A DNA stretch of 18,611 nt from Rhodobacterales bacterium UBA3089 (GTDB lineage Bacteria; Pseudomonadota; Alphaproteobacteria; Rhodobacterales; Rhodobacteraceae): NCBI GenBank assembly GCA_002367255.1, contig DFBD01000239.1:1-18611 (forward strand), written 5' to 3'. This document shows positions 1 through 6,803 of the stretch, piece after piece. The notes beneath the pieces are model-generated. The model saw only the letters and a list, made by a program, of their open reading frames with translations. It did not search any database and was not told the origin of the DNA. Positions within the stretch are counted from its first letter, which is position 1, and every line of letters begins with the position of its first letter. A program made the position numbers and the translations under genes.

Positions 1-249
1 ATCCCCGCTGCGAATATAACCGATCTAATGTTGCGTGACGATGTGGTAGACGCTGCGGCCAACGGCAAGTTTCATATCTACCCGGTTAAGCACATCAACG
101 AGGGTATCGAAATATTGACCGGCCGAATCGCTGGGAAGCGCGGGCGCAACGGGGTTTTCGGGACCGGTTCAGTCAATGCTCGGGTAGAAGACAAACTGCG
201 CTCATTCGCCCTTTCCCGCCGTGAATTTATGAAACCGGAAAAAGGGTAA
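1..249 (+). CDS. Lon-type ATP-dependent protease, C-terminal end (partial)
   Basis: The frame is open from the first base (IPAANITDLMLRDDVV...) and stops at 249, so only about 82 C-terminal residues are seen. The pattern IPAAN, then LMLRDDVVDA, then GKFHIYPV, then EGIEILTG is typical of the end of the S16 peptidase domain in Lon-like proteases with an N-terminal AAA region. The family carries out ATP-dependent degradation of cytoplasmic proteins with a Ser-Lys dyad. That dyad would lie upstream, outside the window, so activity cannot be judged here. About 30 residues follow the GIEILTG motif, rich in Arg and Lys and ending FMKPEKG. No convincing terminator follows. The family call is fairly sure; the exact subgroup is not. 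Confidence 0.8.
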   Translation: MPAANITDLMLRDDVVDAAANGKFHIYPVKHINEGIEILTGRIAGKRGRNGVFGTGSVNARVEDKLRSFALSRREFMKPEKG

Positions 250-387
250 TTACTGCGAATGAATCGAACAATTGCTCGGGATATAAAGCCGAACACACAG
301 ATGGAAATATAGCTGGCAAGGCCGCTATGGAAACTGCAATTTCGATGTTGTAAGATCAGATTGGAGCAAAATCGGTATTGTTCGGTG

Positions 388-465
388 GCAGCATACGATC
401 CTGGCGCTCAGGGGGCCGAAAACTTTACACGCATACTTGATAAGATGGCAAAAATTAACGCTTGA
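388..465 (+). other. Short protein-like ORF tail, possible gene remnant
   Basis: This frame reads AAYDPGAQGAENFTRILDKM followed by AKINA and a stop. The composition looks like a genuine protein C-terminus, but no start or ribosome site precedes it. An upstream stretch in another frame (NIAGKAAMETAISML, ending near 353) also looks protein-like. It lies in the 274-base gap between the Lon-type gene and the GST-like gene. I do not recognise a family. It may be a decayed gene or chance. Confidence 0.2.
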
Positions 466-523
466 GCTAAGACGCATTTTCGCGTCGAATGACGCGTCTA
501 ACGGATCAAGAAAGAAACGAAAC

Positions 524-1390
524 ATGGTAGATAGTTATACTCCCCCAGCAGTTTGGACATGGGATGCCGAAAATGGTGGCGAATGGGCCAAGATCAACCG
601 CCCGATTGCAGGTGCCACCCACGATGCTGAATTGCGACATGGCGAGCATCCTTTGCAGCTCTATTCGCTGGGCACGCCAAACGGGCAGAAGGTAACGATC
701 TTGCTGGAGGAGCTTTTAGCGTTGGGCGAAGCGGGTGCGGAATATGACGCCCACCTGATCGATATCAGCAAGGGTGACCAGTTTTCGTCTGGCTTTGTTG
801 CGATCAACCCGAACTCAAAAATACCAGCGCTTTTTGACGTCGAGGCTGGAAGCCGTGTGTTCGAAAGCGGAGCGATTCTTTTGTATCTCGCCCAGAAATT
901 CGGTCACTTCCTGCCCGAGGACAGCGCCAAACGAACCGAGGCGATGAATTGGCTTTTCTGGTTGCAAGGCTCAGCCCCATATCTGGGTGGCGGTTTTGGC
1001 CATTTTTACGCCTATGCGCCGGAGAAATTCGAATACGCTATCGACCGCTTTACCATGGAGGCAAAACGCCAGATGGATGTGTTAGACCGTGAACTGGCCG
1101 AACACCGCTTTCTTGGTGGTGATGACTATACCATCGCCGACATGGCAACATGGCCTTGGTATGGCAATCTGGTGCTGGGCGAGGCCTATGGTGCGGGCGA
1201 GTTCCTGCAAGTGGAAAGCTATAAAAACCTACGCCGCTGGGCCCATGAAATTCTGGCCCGTCCTGCCGTACAGCGTGGGCGCATGGTGAACCGCACCTGG
1301 GGGCCGCCTGAGGGGCAGTTGCACGAACGCCATGATGCCTCGGATTTTGAGTTGCGCACACAAGACAAAATCGCGACAGACGCCCCTTGA
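524..1390 (+). CDS. yghU: Glutathione-dependent disulfide-bond oxidoreductase, YghU type
   Basis: This 288-residue cytoplasmic protein belongs to the Nu-class glutathione transferases, which bind two glutathiones and reduce disulfides or organic peroxides. The signature is strong and nearly end to end: VWTWD and INRP near the N-terminus, then HPLQLYSLGTPNGQKVTILL, QFSSGFV, INPNSKIPALFD, ESGAILLYLAQKFG, AMNWLFWLQGSAPYLGGGFG, and the all-alpha domain with YTIADMATWPW and a terminal LHERHDASDFE. The open frame extends up to 437, but the ATG at 524 (MVDSYTPPAVW) gives the same length as I recall for E. coli YghU, and the extra residues match nothing in the family. The ribosome site is weak (gaaacgaaac). 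It converges on the racemase-like gene with only 19 bases between the stops. No link to the acyl-CoA cluster is evident. Confidence 0.93.
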   Translation: MVDSYTPPAVWTWDAENGGEWAKINRPIAGATHDAELRHGEHPLQLYSLGTPNGQKVTILLEELLALGEAGAEYDAHLIDISKGDQFSSGFVAINPNSKIPALFDVEAGSRVFESGAILLYLAQKFGHFLPEDSAKRTEAMNWLFWLQGSAPYLGGGFGHFYAYAPEKFEYAIDRFTMEAKRQMDVLDRELAEHRFLGGDDYTIADMATWPWYGNLVLGEAYGAGEFLQVESYKNLRRWAHEILARPAVQRGRMVNRTWGPPEGQLHERHDASDFELRTQDKIATDAP

Positions 1391-1409
1391 TGGTGCGGGT
1401 TCCAATCCG

Positions 1410-2528
1410 TTATTTTAAGCGGTTGTTATCTGCACCCAAAACCGGCGCAGGCATCGCGGTTTTGCTGTCGGCCCGAAATTCAGGCGAAATCGGCACGGGC
1501 AGGGCGGGGGCGGTGCCGCCCTTATCGCTCTGTACTTTCCAATCAAAAACACCACGGGCATTAAGGTGCGGATCATCCAGAACTTCATTCATGGTCCGCA
1601 CAATCGTGCAACAGCAATCGGCATGGGTAAGGAGGTCTTCCCAGTCCGCAGCGGCGCGATTTTTCAGAATGTCGCCAACAGCCTGAATGGTTTTTTCCGG
1701 ATTAATGCTGTCGTCTCGTAATGCCGGGGCAAGATTGATGGCGTCACAAAAAGTATCCCAGAACTTCTGCTCGATAGCCCCGACTGCAACATGTCGCCCA
1801 TCCAAAGTAGGGTAAAGGTGATACCGCGGGCTACCGCCAGTTAGCCGCTCGCCGCCATTTACCACTGGTTCATTCAGAACGGCACCCTTGGCAAAGGACC
1901 AATACGAAAATGCAAAGGTGCCGTCGCTCATGGAAATGTCGAGGTGGCAACCTTCGCCGGTTTGGTCGCGCTGGCGCAGGGCCAGTAGAATATTAACAAC
2001 CGCTGGATAGGTTCCGCCGCCCACATCGGCAACAAGAGCAGGGGGAACCGAGGGCCGATCTGCGGGGCCGCAACTTGTCGATAATACGCCACTATCGCCC
2101 ATGTAATTCAAATCATGCCCTGCTGCGTTCGCCTTGGGGCCGGTCTGCCCGTATCCCGTGATTGAACAATAAATTATATCCGGGTTAATCGCCTTGACCG
2201 CTTCATACCCTAGACCAAGCCGCGCCATTACACCGGGGCGGAATTGCTCAACGATAATGTCGGCTTTTTCTATTAGCGGTTTTAAAGCGGCTACGGAGCC
2301 TTCGGCCTTGAGGTCAATCGACAGGCTTTTCTTGCCGCGATTGAGCAATGAGAAACCAAGACTTTCGCCGTCCCACAGGGGGGCAGATTTACGCGCTTCG
2401 GCACCCGCTTGAGGACGCTCTACTTTAATTACTTCGGCTCCGGATTCGGCTAGCATTAACGTGGCCAATGGCCCAGGTAGTAGAGTGCTGAAATCCAACA
2501 CCAATAATCCGTCTAGAGGGGCTGACAC
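1410..2528 (-). CDS. Family III CoA-transferase, alpha-methylacyl-CoA racemase-like
   Basis: About 372 residues of the CaiB/BaiF family. The N-terminus shows the CoA-binding Rossmann part (LDFSTLLPGPLATLMLAESG, AEVIKVERP, NRGKKSLSIDLK, EQFRPGVM). The three active-site positions of alpha-methylacyl-CoA racemases are all there: His138 in GHDLNY, Asp168 in VADVGGG and Glu253 in GAIEQKFW. This favours epimerisation of 2-methylacyl-CoA thioesters over CoA transfer, though transfer cannot be excluded. The frame is open to a TTG at 2540, where AAGGA is only one base away. The GTG at 2528 gives the typical MSAPLDG start with GGA seven bases upstream, so I prefer it. A perfect palindrome 110 bases upstream (2638-2655) is shared in type with the TRAP and dehydrogenase operons. 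The role is probably stereochemical inversion of a branched acyl-CoA before dehydrogenation. Confidence 0.82.
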   Translation of the reverse strand: MSAPLDGLLVLDFSTLLPGPLATLMLAESGAEVIKVERPQAGAEARKSAPLWDGESLGFSLLNRGKKSLSIDLKAEGSVAALKPLIEKADIIVEQFRPGVMARLGLGYEAVKAINPDIIYCSITGYGQTGPKANAAGHDLNYMGDSGVLSTSCGPADRPSVPPALVADVGGGTYPAVVNILLALRQRDQTGEGCHLDISMSDGTFAFSYWSFAKGAVLNEPVVNGGERLTGGSPRYHLYPTLDGRHVAVGAIEQKFWDTFCDAINLAPALRDDSINPEKTIQAVGDILKNRAAADWEDLLTHADCCCTIVRTMNEVLDDPHLNARGVFDWKVQSDKGGTAPALPVPISPEFRADSKTAMPAPVLGADNNRLK

Positions 2529-2637
2529 TGATATATCCAATCCTTGTTAGAAGTTGTGCAGGTGCGCTGAGCCATTACTTGGTTCCTGTTAAGAAATATA
2601 ACCCTCACCCTGGCTGTAGCAATGTATCGACCTGTAT

Positions 2638-2655
2638 TTCTAACGTGCGTTAGAA
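2638..2655. promoter_or_regulatory. Operator A: palindrome in a divergent promoter region
   Basis: TTCTAACGTGCGTTAGAA is a perfect inverted repeat of 8-base arms around TG. On the minus strand it sits between TTGCCA and TAGAAA (17-base spacing), reading toward the racemase-like gene. On the plus strand TAGAAT (2651-2656) is a good -10 reading into the acyl-CoA synthetase remnant, though its -35 is poor. The length and symmetry suit a TetR-type dimer; this is inference. Two related sites are at 3004 and 9247. Confidence 0.65.
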
Positions 2656-2665
2656 TGGATGGCAA

Positions 2666-2950
2666 GTGACATGGATGGCAAAGTGGGCCAAACTGCCCGC
2701 AGTATTGATCCGGCAGATCATCGCCAAGCTTCCAAATGTCAGGTTCACGCAAGGGTACGGCATGACCAGGGCTAATCAAAAGGCATTGCGAGGTGATTGG
2801 TGTCACACCGGTGATATGGGTCTTCCGGGGAAAGCGGCTACTTTTTCTGGTTGACCGCATAGCAGGCTATAAGATGCCATGCTCGATGGAGGTTACCGAA
2901 AATATGCCGCTTTCCACAGGGTGATAAAATACTCAAAAGTCAACGTCATG
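2666..2950 (+). pseudogene. Degraded acyl-CoA synthetase (AMP-forming ligase) remnant
   Basis: Pieces of an ANL-superfamily acyl-CoA ligase survive in order but in different frames. Frame one (2666-2821) gives AVLIRQIIAKLPNVRFTQGY followed by GMT, the adenylation motif region, and then KALRGDWCHTGDMG. The roughly 90-100 residues normally between them are missing. Another frame gives ESGYFF (2830-2847). A third gives FLVDRIAGYKMP and ENMPLSTG (2844-2921), joining the hinge VDRI directly to the C-terminal YK-P...MPLS motif, so the sequence between is deleted. A last shift gives GDKILK (2920-2937), where the family has GKILK with the catalytic lysine. The N-terminal half is absent right up to the operator at 2655. 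This is a dead gene with at least two internal deletions, a 5' deletion and several frameshifts. It probably once ran as the first gene from operator A and activated a carboxylic acid to its CoA ester. Confidence 0.72.
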
Positions 2951-2994
2951 AACGGCATATACCGAAAAAAATGATAAATAGCGCAGGGATGAGG

Positions 2995-3022
2995 TTGACA
3001 TATTTCTAACGGTCGTTAGGCT
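2995..3022 (+). promoter_or_regulatory. TRAP operon promoter with operator B
   Basis: A perfect -35 (TTGACA, 2995-3000) is followed after 16 bases by a weak -10 (TAGGCT, 3017-3022). The spacer and -10 hold the palindrome TTCTAACGGTCGTTAGGC (3004-3021), whose core CTAACG-GT-CGTTAG (3006-3019) is perfect. A regulator bound there would block RNA polymerase, so it should act as a repressor site. It lies 56 bases upstream of the substrate-binding protein start. Confidence 0.65.
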
Positions 3023-3077
3023 TCGAGTACGAAAAAAATAGTGAAAACAAACTGTGAAAAACCAACGGAGAACCATC

Positions 3078-4109
3078 GTGAAAAATATCTTTAAAACCTT
3101 TCTTATGGCGACGTCAGCTTGCGCAATGCTCGCCAGCCATGCTCAATCCGCAGAGGTGGATGGACCGGAGCTTGAATGGAACATCTCCCTTTGGGGAAAA
3201 CCGCGCGCCTTTACTGTTGGTACCGAAAAAATGGCGGAACTTGTTAACGCTAAAACCGACGGTAACTGGACTATAACGTTGCATTATGGTGGTGCCCTTT
3301 CCAAATCACGTGAAAACCTTGATGGCTTGGCTATCGAGGCCTTTGAAGGTGCAATGGCGTGTAATTTTTACCACCCACAGAAAAACCCGGCACTAATGGC
3401 GTTGACTATGCCAATGCTGCCAATGTCCTCTTGGGACGACAACCGCGCGATGCGTGATGTTGTATACGCCAACCCGGCCGTTATTGCAGAACTGGCACGT
3501 TGGAACGCCATGCCTTACGTTTCTTCCTATCTTCCACAATACGAGCTTCTTGGTCGAGGTGATAAACCGCTGACTTTGGATGACTGGGCCGGTATGAGTG
3601 TCCGCGCTGGCGGGGGGGTTGGCCAAGCTATGGCTAGACTCGGCGCAACTCCGACTAGCTCGGCTGCCACAGAAGTTTACACCGGTATTCAGCAAGGTAC
3701 GATGGACGCGGTGGCCTTCCCGTTCACTTATGGCCATGTTGCCTATAAGATTCACGAAGTAGCTGACTGGTTCACAGGTAACTTGTCCCCGGGAACCAGT
3801 GACTGCCCGGTACTCTTGTCTGTAAGCGCTTATGAGGATCTACCTGATCAGTATCAGACGCTGTTAGCCGACATCAAAGAGGAAGTTATCCAGGCACAAA
3901 TTCAATCGTACCTCGACATTGATAAGGTGAACCTTCCAATGCTGCGAGATACCCTTGAAGAAATCACATATTCTGACGAAGTGTTGGCAGAATTCCGTGC
4001 TGTAGCTGGTAAACCGGTTATTGAAGAGTGGATTGCGGAAAACGAAGGCGATTTCGATGCTCGCGGTCTAATCGAAGACATGTTCGAAGCTGTTGGCCAG
4101 ACTTACTAA
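3078..4109 (+). CDS. TRAP transporter substrate-binding protein, DctP family
   Basis: 343 residues. It is a periplasmic receptor that captures an organic acid and hands it to the Q/M membrane subunits for sodium-driven uptake. The N-terminus is a Sec signal peptide (MKNIFKTFLMATSACAMLAS), with likely cleavage after AQSA near residue 25. The mature part has the DctP pattern: EKMAELVNAKTDG, KSRENLDGLAIEAFEGAM, then DDWAGMSVRAGGGVGQAM. Arg176 is in the position of the conserved arginine that binds substrate carboxylates. TEVYTGIQQGTMDA is typical of the family. I prefer the GTG at 3078 over the upstream open frame because GGAG lies seven bases before it and the signal peptide begins there. The substrate cannot be read from sequence; the neighbouring CoA genes point to a carboxylate that enters acyl-CoA metabolism. 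Operator B governs its promoter. Confidence 0.93.
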   Translation: MKNIFKTFLMATSACAMLASHAQSAEVDGPELEWNISLWGKPRAFTVGTEKMAELVNAKTDGNWTITLHYGGALSKSRENLDGLAIEAFEGAMACNFYHPQKNPALMALTMPMLPMSSWDDNRAMRDVVYANPAVIAELARWNAMPYVSSYLPQYELLGRGDKPLTLDDWAGMSVRAGGGVGQAMARLGATPTSSAATEVYTGIQQGTMDAVAFPFTYGHVAYKIHEVADWFTGNLSPGTSDCPVLLSVSAYEDLPDQYQTLLADIKEEVIQAQIQSYLDIDKVNLPMLRDTLEEITYSDEVLAEFRAVAGKPVIEEWIAENEGDFDARGLIEDMFEAVGQTY

Positions 4110-4118
4110 ACAAGCATT

Positions 4119-4147
4119 ATAGCGGGGGTCTCGACGATCCCCGCTAT
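4119..4147 (+). terminator. Hairpin between TRAP P and Q genes (attenuator or 3'-end stabiliser)
   Basis: ATAGCGGGG (4119-4127) pairs perfectly with CCCCGCTAT (4139-4147). Three more pairs, one of them G-T, can extend into the loop. Only TTTC follows, so termination is probably partial. It lies ten bases after the binding-protein stop and inside the operon. This position suits higher expression of the binding protein than of the membrane subunits. Confidence 0.6.
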
Positions 4148-4173
4148 TTCATACCTTCGAGGGAGAGGTTTTA

Positions 4174-4779
4174 ATGGCAGATGTGTTTGGCAAACAGCTA
4201 GACTGGGTGGACCGAAAATTGGGTATCGTTGAGGATGCCCTGAATGCAATAGCTGGTCTGATGATTTTTGGGTTGATGTTTCTAGGGGTTATTCAAATCA
4301 TCCTCAGAGCCGTTTTTCGCAGCCCTATATATGGATATATAGATATCGTTGAAGTATCGATGGTTGGTTTTACTTTAATGTCTATATCCTATGTTCAACG
4401 TGTTGGTGGCCACGTGCGTATGGAGTTGTTCGTCACCAAACTTCGAGGGCGTTTGCATTGGATCGCCGAGTTCCTTAGCACGGTTTTAACCGGTGCAATT
4501 GTAGCCATCCTGATCCCCAGCTCGTATGCGCACTTTTCCAGGGCATACAAATTCGGCGACAGTACTATTGATATCCAGTTGTTAACTTGGCCCGCAAAAT
4601 TGGTCGTACCAGTTGCGCTAAGTATTCTATTGGTACGGATTATCATTCAGATGTTCGGATATATGCGCCTTGCCTACCGTCCAGACCTGCCTCCTGTTGG
4701 TGTTCCGTTAATCAAAACAGTCGAAGAGCAGGCTGAAGAAGAAATTGAACTGGCCGAAGAAGTGAGAAGCACACAATGA
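4174..4779 (+). CDS. TRAP transporter small permease, DctQ family
   Basis: 201 residues in the inner membrane. DctQ subunits pair with the large M subunit and are needed for uptake. About four membrane segments are visible: near residues 24-47 (AIAGLMIFGLMFLGVIQIIL), 57-76, 90-113 (around LSTVLTGAIVAILI) and 132-156 (VVPVALSILLVRIIIQMFGY). The loop motif GGHVRMEL after the second segment is characteristic of DctQ. The C-terminal 30 residues are unusually acidic (EEQAEEEIELAEE). The ATG at 4174 follows a strong GGGAGAGG. The stop overlaps the next start by four bases (ATGA), implying translational coupling with the large permease. Confidence 0.9.
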   Translation: MADVFGKQLDWVDRKLGIVEDALNAIAGLMIFGLMFLGVIQIILRAVFRSPIYGYIDIVEVSMVGFTLMSISYVQRVGGHVRMELFVTKLRGRLHWIAEFLSTVLTGAIVAILIPSSYAHFSRAYKFGDSTIDIQLLTWPAKLVVPVALSILLVRIIIQMFGYMRLAYRPDLPPVGVPLIKTVEEQAEEEIELAEEVRSTQ

Positions 4780-6137
4780 TCGAGAACTTAAGCGATACTA
4801 CGATTGGCGTAATGGGCGTCTCCCTCCTGATTATTTTAGTTTTCATGGGCATTCGTGTATATGCCGCCGCTGCTTTGACCGGTTTTTTAGGGCTTTGGGC
4901 TTTGAAAGGCTGGAAAGTTGCTGCCGCAATGGCTGGAACTATCCCGCACTCCAAGGTGGTTACCTATCCCCTTTCGGTGCTCCCGCTATTTATCCTGATC
5001 GGGTTTCTGGCATTCTATGCAGGCTTAACCGGTAAACTGTTCGAGGCGGCTCGGCGATGGTTCGGCTGGGTTCCCGGAGGGCTTGCCGTTTCTACCGTAT
5101 TTGCAACAGCGGGTTTTGCGGCTGTATCAGGTGCGTCTACCGCAACAGCTGCCGTGTTTTCGCGTGTTGCTATCCCTGAAATGTTGAAGCACGGTTATGA
5201 TCGCAAACTGACTGCTGGGGTGATTGCGGCTGGCGGGACACTTGCATCTTTAATACCTCCATCTGCTATCCTGGTGATCTATGCTATCATTGTAGAGCAA
5301 TCTGTAGGAAAGCTGCTTTTGGCGGGCTTCCTGCCTGGCCTTGCTTCAGCCTTGATCTATGTCGCCCTGATCGTTGGTATGTGTACATTCAATCCAAATT
5401 TGGGCCGAGCCATTTCAGGATTTAGCTGGCGTCAAAGGTTTGAAAGCCTGCCCGGAACCGTGCCCATCTTCTTGGTGGTCGGCATTATTTTCGGTGCCAT
5501 GTTTACAGGTTCAGCAACCCCTACCGAAGCCGGCGCACTTGGCGCTATGGTGGTGTTTATCTACTATATCTATCGTGCCTGGCGCGAAAAACAGCTCAGA
5601 ACTGTTCATCTTCGACTAAAAGAGTCGCTCGTTGAGACAGCTAAACTGACCGTAATGATCTTCACGTTGATTTGGGGTGTATTCCTATTTGTTAGGTTCC
5701 TGGGTTTTGCAGGGTTGCCGACGGCTTTTTCTGACTGGGTTGTGCAACTGGATGTAGCTCCAATCTGGATCATGATCTCTATCCTCCTTGCCTATGCGGT
5801 TTTAGGCATGTTCATGGATGCGATCGGGATGCTGATCCTGACACTGCCCGTTGTCTATCCAGCGGTTATCAATCTGGGATATGATCCTATCTGGTTTGGT
5901 ATCATCGTTGTTAAAATGGCTGAAATAGCGTTGATTACGCCGCCTATCGGTTTGAACTGTTTCGTGGTTGCCGGTGTGTCGCGTGACTTGGTTGATGAAA
6001 ACGGGGAATCGCTTGAAATTCCATTGCAAGATGTGTTCCGCGGCATTGCCCCGTTCTTTATTGCTGACGTGGTCACTGTTGGGGTGTTGCTGGCCTTCCC
6101 TGGCATCATAACGTGGCTACCCAACCTGATTGGATGA
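4776..6137 (+). CDS. TRAP transporter large permease, DctM family
   Basis: 453 residues, slightly above the usual 425-445, with 12 or more hydrophobic segments across the inner membrane. This is the sodium-coupled transport subunit. Family motifs in order: TYPLSVLPLFILIGF; GLAVSTVFATAGFAAVSGAS; AGVIAAGGTLASLIPPSAIL; GSATPTEAGALGAM; GMFMDAIGMLILTLPVVYP; and DPIWFGIIVVKMAEIALITP followed by PIGLNCFV. The start is coupled to the Q gene by the ATGA overlap. The chain ends in a hydrophobic helix (ADVVTVGVLLAFPGIITWLP), and a strong terminator follows 43 bases downstream. With the P and Q genes it forms a complete TRAP system, with no sign of damage. Confidence 0.93.
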   Translation: MIENLSDTTIGVMGVSLLIILVFMGIRVYAAAALTGFLGLWALKGWKVAAAMAGTIPHSKVVTYPLSVLPLFILIGFLAFYAGLTGKLFEAARRWFGWVPGGLAVSTVFATAGFAAVSGASTATAAVFSRVAIPEMLKHGYDRKLTAGVIAAGGTLASLIPPSAILVIYAIIVEQSVGKLLLAGFLPGLASALIYVALIVGMCTFNPNLGRAISGFSWRQRFESLPGTVPIFLVVGIIFGAMFTGSATPTEAGALGAMVVFIYYIYRAWREKQLRTVHLRLKESLVETAKLTVMIFTLIWGVFLFVRFLGFAGLPTAFSDWVVQLDVAPIWIMISILLAYAVLGMFMDAIGMLILTLPVVYPAVINLGYDPIWFGIIVVKMAEIALITPPIGLNCFVVAGVSRDLVDENGESLEIPLQDVFRGIAPFFIADVVTVGVLLAFPGIITWLPNLIG

Positions 6138-6180
6138 CCGACCTGACAAGGGAAGCATTCTAAAGTCATAGCCAAAACGA

Positions 6181-6214
6181 AAGTAAGGCCAGCATATCGA
6201 TGCTGGCCTTACTT
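6181..6214. terminator. Strong hairpin terminator, probably bidirectional
   Basis: AAGTAAGGCCAGCAT (6181-6195) and ATGCTGGCCTTACTT (6200-6214) form a perfect 15-base stem with a 4-base ATCG loop. On the plus strand it continues into TTACTTATAT. Read on the minus strand it continues into ACTTTCGTTTT. It separates the convergent TRAP operon and MaoC operon, so it likely ends both transcripts. Confidence 0.82.
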
Positions 6215-6330
6215 ATATAACACGACAGTCCACCCGGTGGAGCGGCAAATGTTTTCATCCCGACGGGACAAAAACACCTGCGGAGGTCGTAGGAAGCTGT
6301 TCATCAAACAACGCGTACGACCATTTGTGA

Positions 6331-6792
6331 TTAGCTTTTATTACTGCGAAGCATACGCAACGGTTCGTAAACCACGCATTCCTCGCCAGTATGCTTACGC
6401 ACAATATTTCGGGTCCGAACTAAGCCACGGCCAGGTTTGGAGGTAGGGCGTGCTTCGATGACTTCGACTTCGACGTGCAAAGTGTCGCCTACATATGCAG
6501 GCCCTTTAACTGTGAAATCGGCATGCAGGAAGGCCATGCCCGTGCTTTCCATCGTATAGGTCAACAAGCCTTCGGACATAGCATAAACCATAACCCCGGG
6601 GACAGCACGACCATGTGCAGCAGCACCGATGCGTGGATGCTCCAGATCTGTAAACAGGCTCTCGGTCATCCATGTCAGATTACAAAACGACACCAGATCG
6701 CTTTCCGTGATTGTTCTACCACGGGTTTCGAATTTCAGGCCAACTTCGATTTCTTCAAAGTAAAACCCGTCGGTTCTAAGAACATCGTTCAT
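6331..6792 (-). CDS. MaoC-like hot-dog protein (acyl-CoA hydratase family) without the usual Asp/His motif
   Basis: 153 residues, the length of a single MaoC hot-dog domain. Family features are FEEIEVGLKFETRGRTITES, an HGRAVPGVMVYAMSEGLL stretch after the hot-dog helix, and HADFTVKGPAYVGDTLHVEV. Typical members hydrate 2-enoyl-CoA using Asp and His in GDxNPLH. Here the equivalent stretch is WMTESLF (residues 41-47), so Asp becomes Met42 and His becomes Phe47. I recall similar TEXLFTD sequences in related proteins, so this may be a natural subfamily rather than damage. Function could be hydration by other residues, thioester binding or a different reaction. The ATG follows AAAGGAG at six bases and lies 11 bases past the dehydrogenase stop, as last gene of the three-gene minus-strand operon. 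Confidence 0.82.
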   Translation of the reverse strand: MNDVLRTDGFYFEEIEVGLKFETRGRTITESDLVSFCNLTWMTESLFTDLEHPRIGAAAHGRAVPGVMVYAMSEGLLTYTMESTGMAFLHADFTVKGPAYVGDTLHVEVEVIEARPTSKPGRGLVRTRNIVRKHTGEECVVYEPLRMLRSNKS

Positions 6793-6803
6793 AGTGAACT
6801 CCT

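Noticed and set aside
497..503. TCTAACG half-site upstream of yghU resembling the acyl-CoA operators
   Set aside because: The matching second half (CGTTAG) is missing, so there is no palindrome and no reason to place yghU in the regulon.
2513..2860. Minus-strand 115-residue frame reading across operator A
   Set aside because: It overlaps the racemase-like gene start, the operator and the synthetase remnant on the other strand, and matches nothing.
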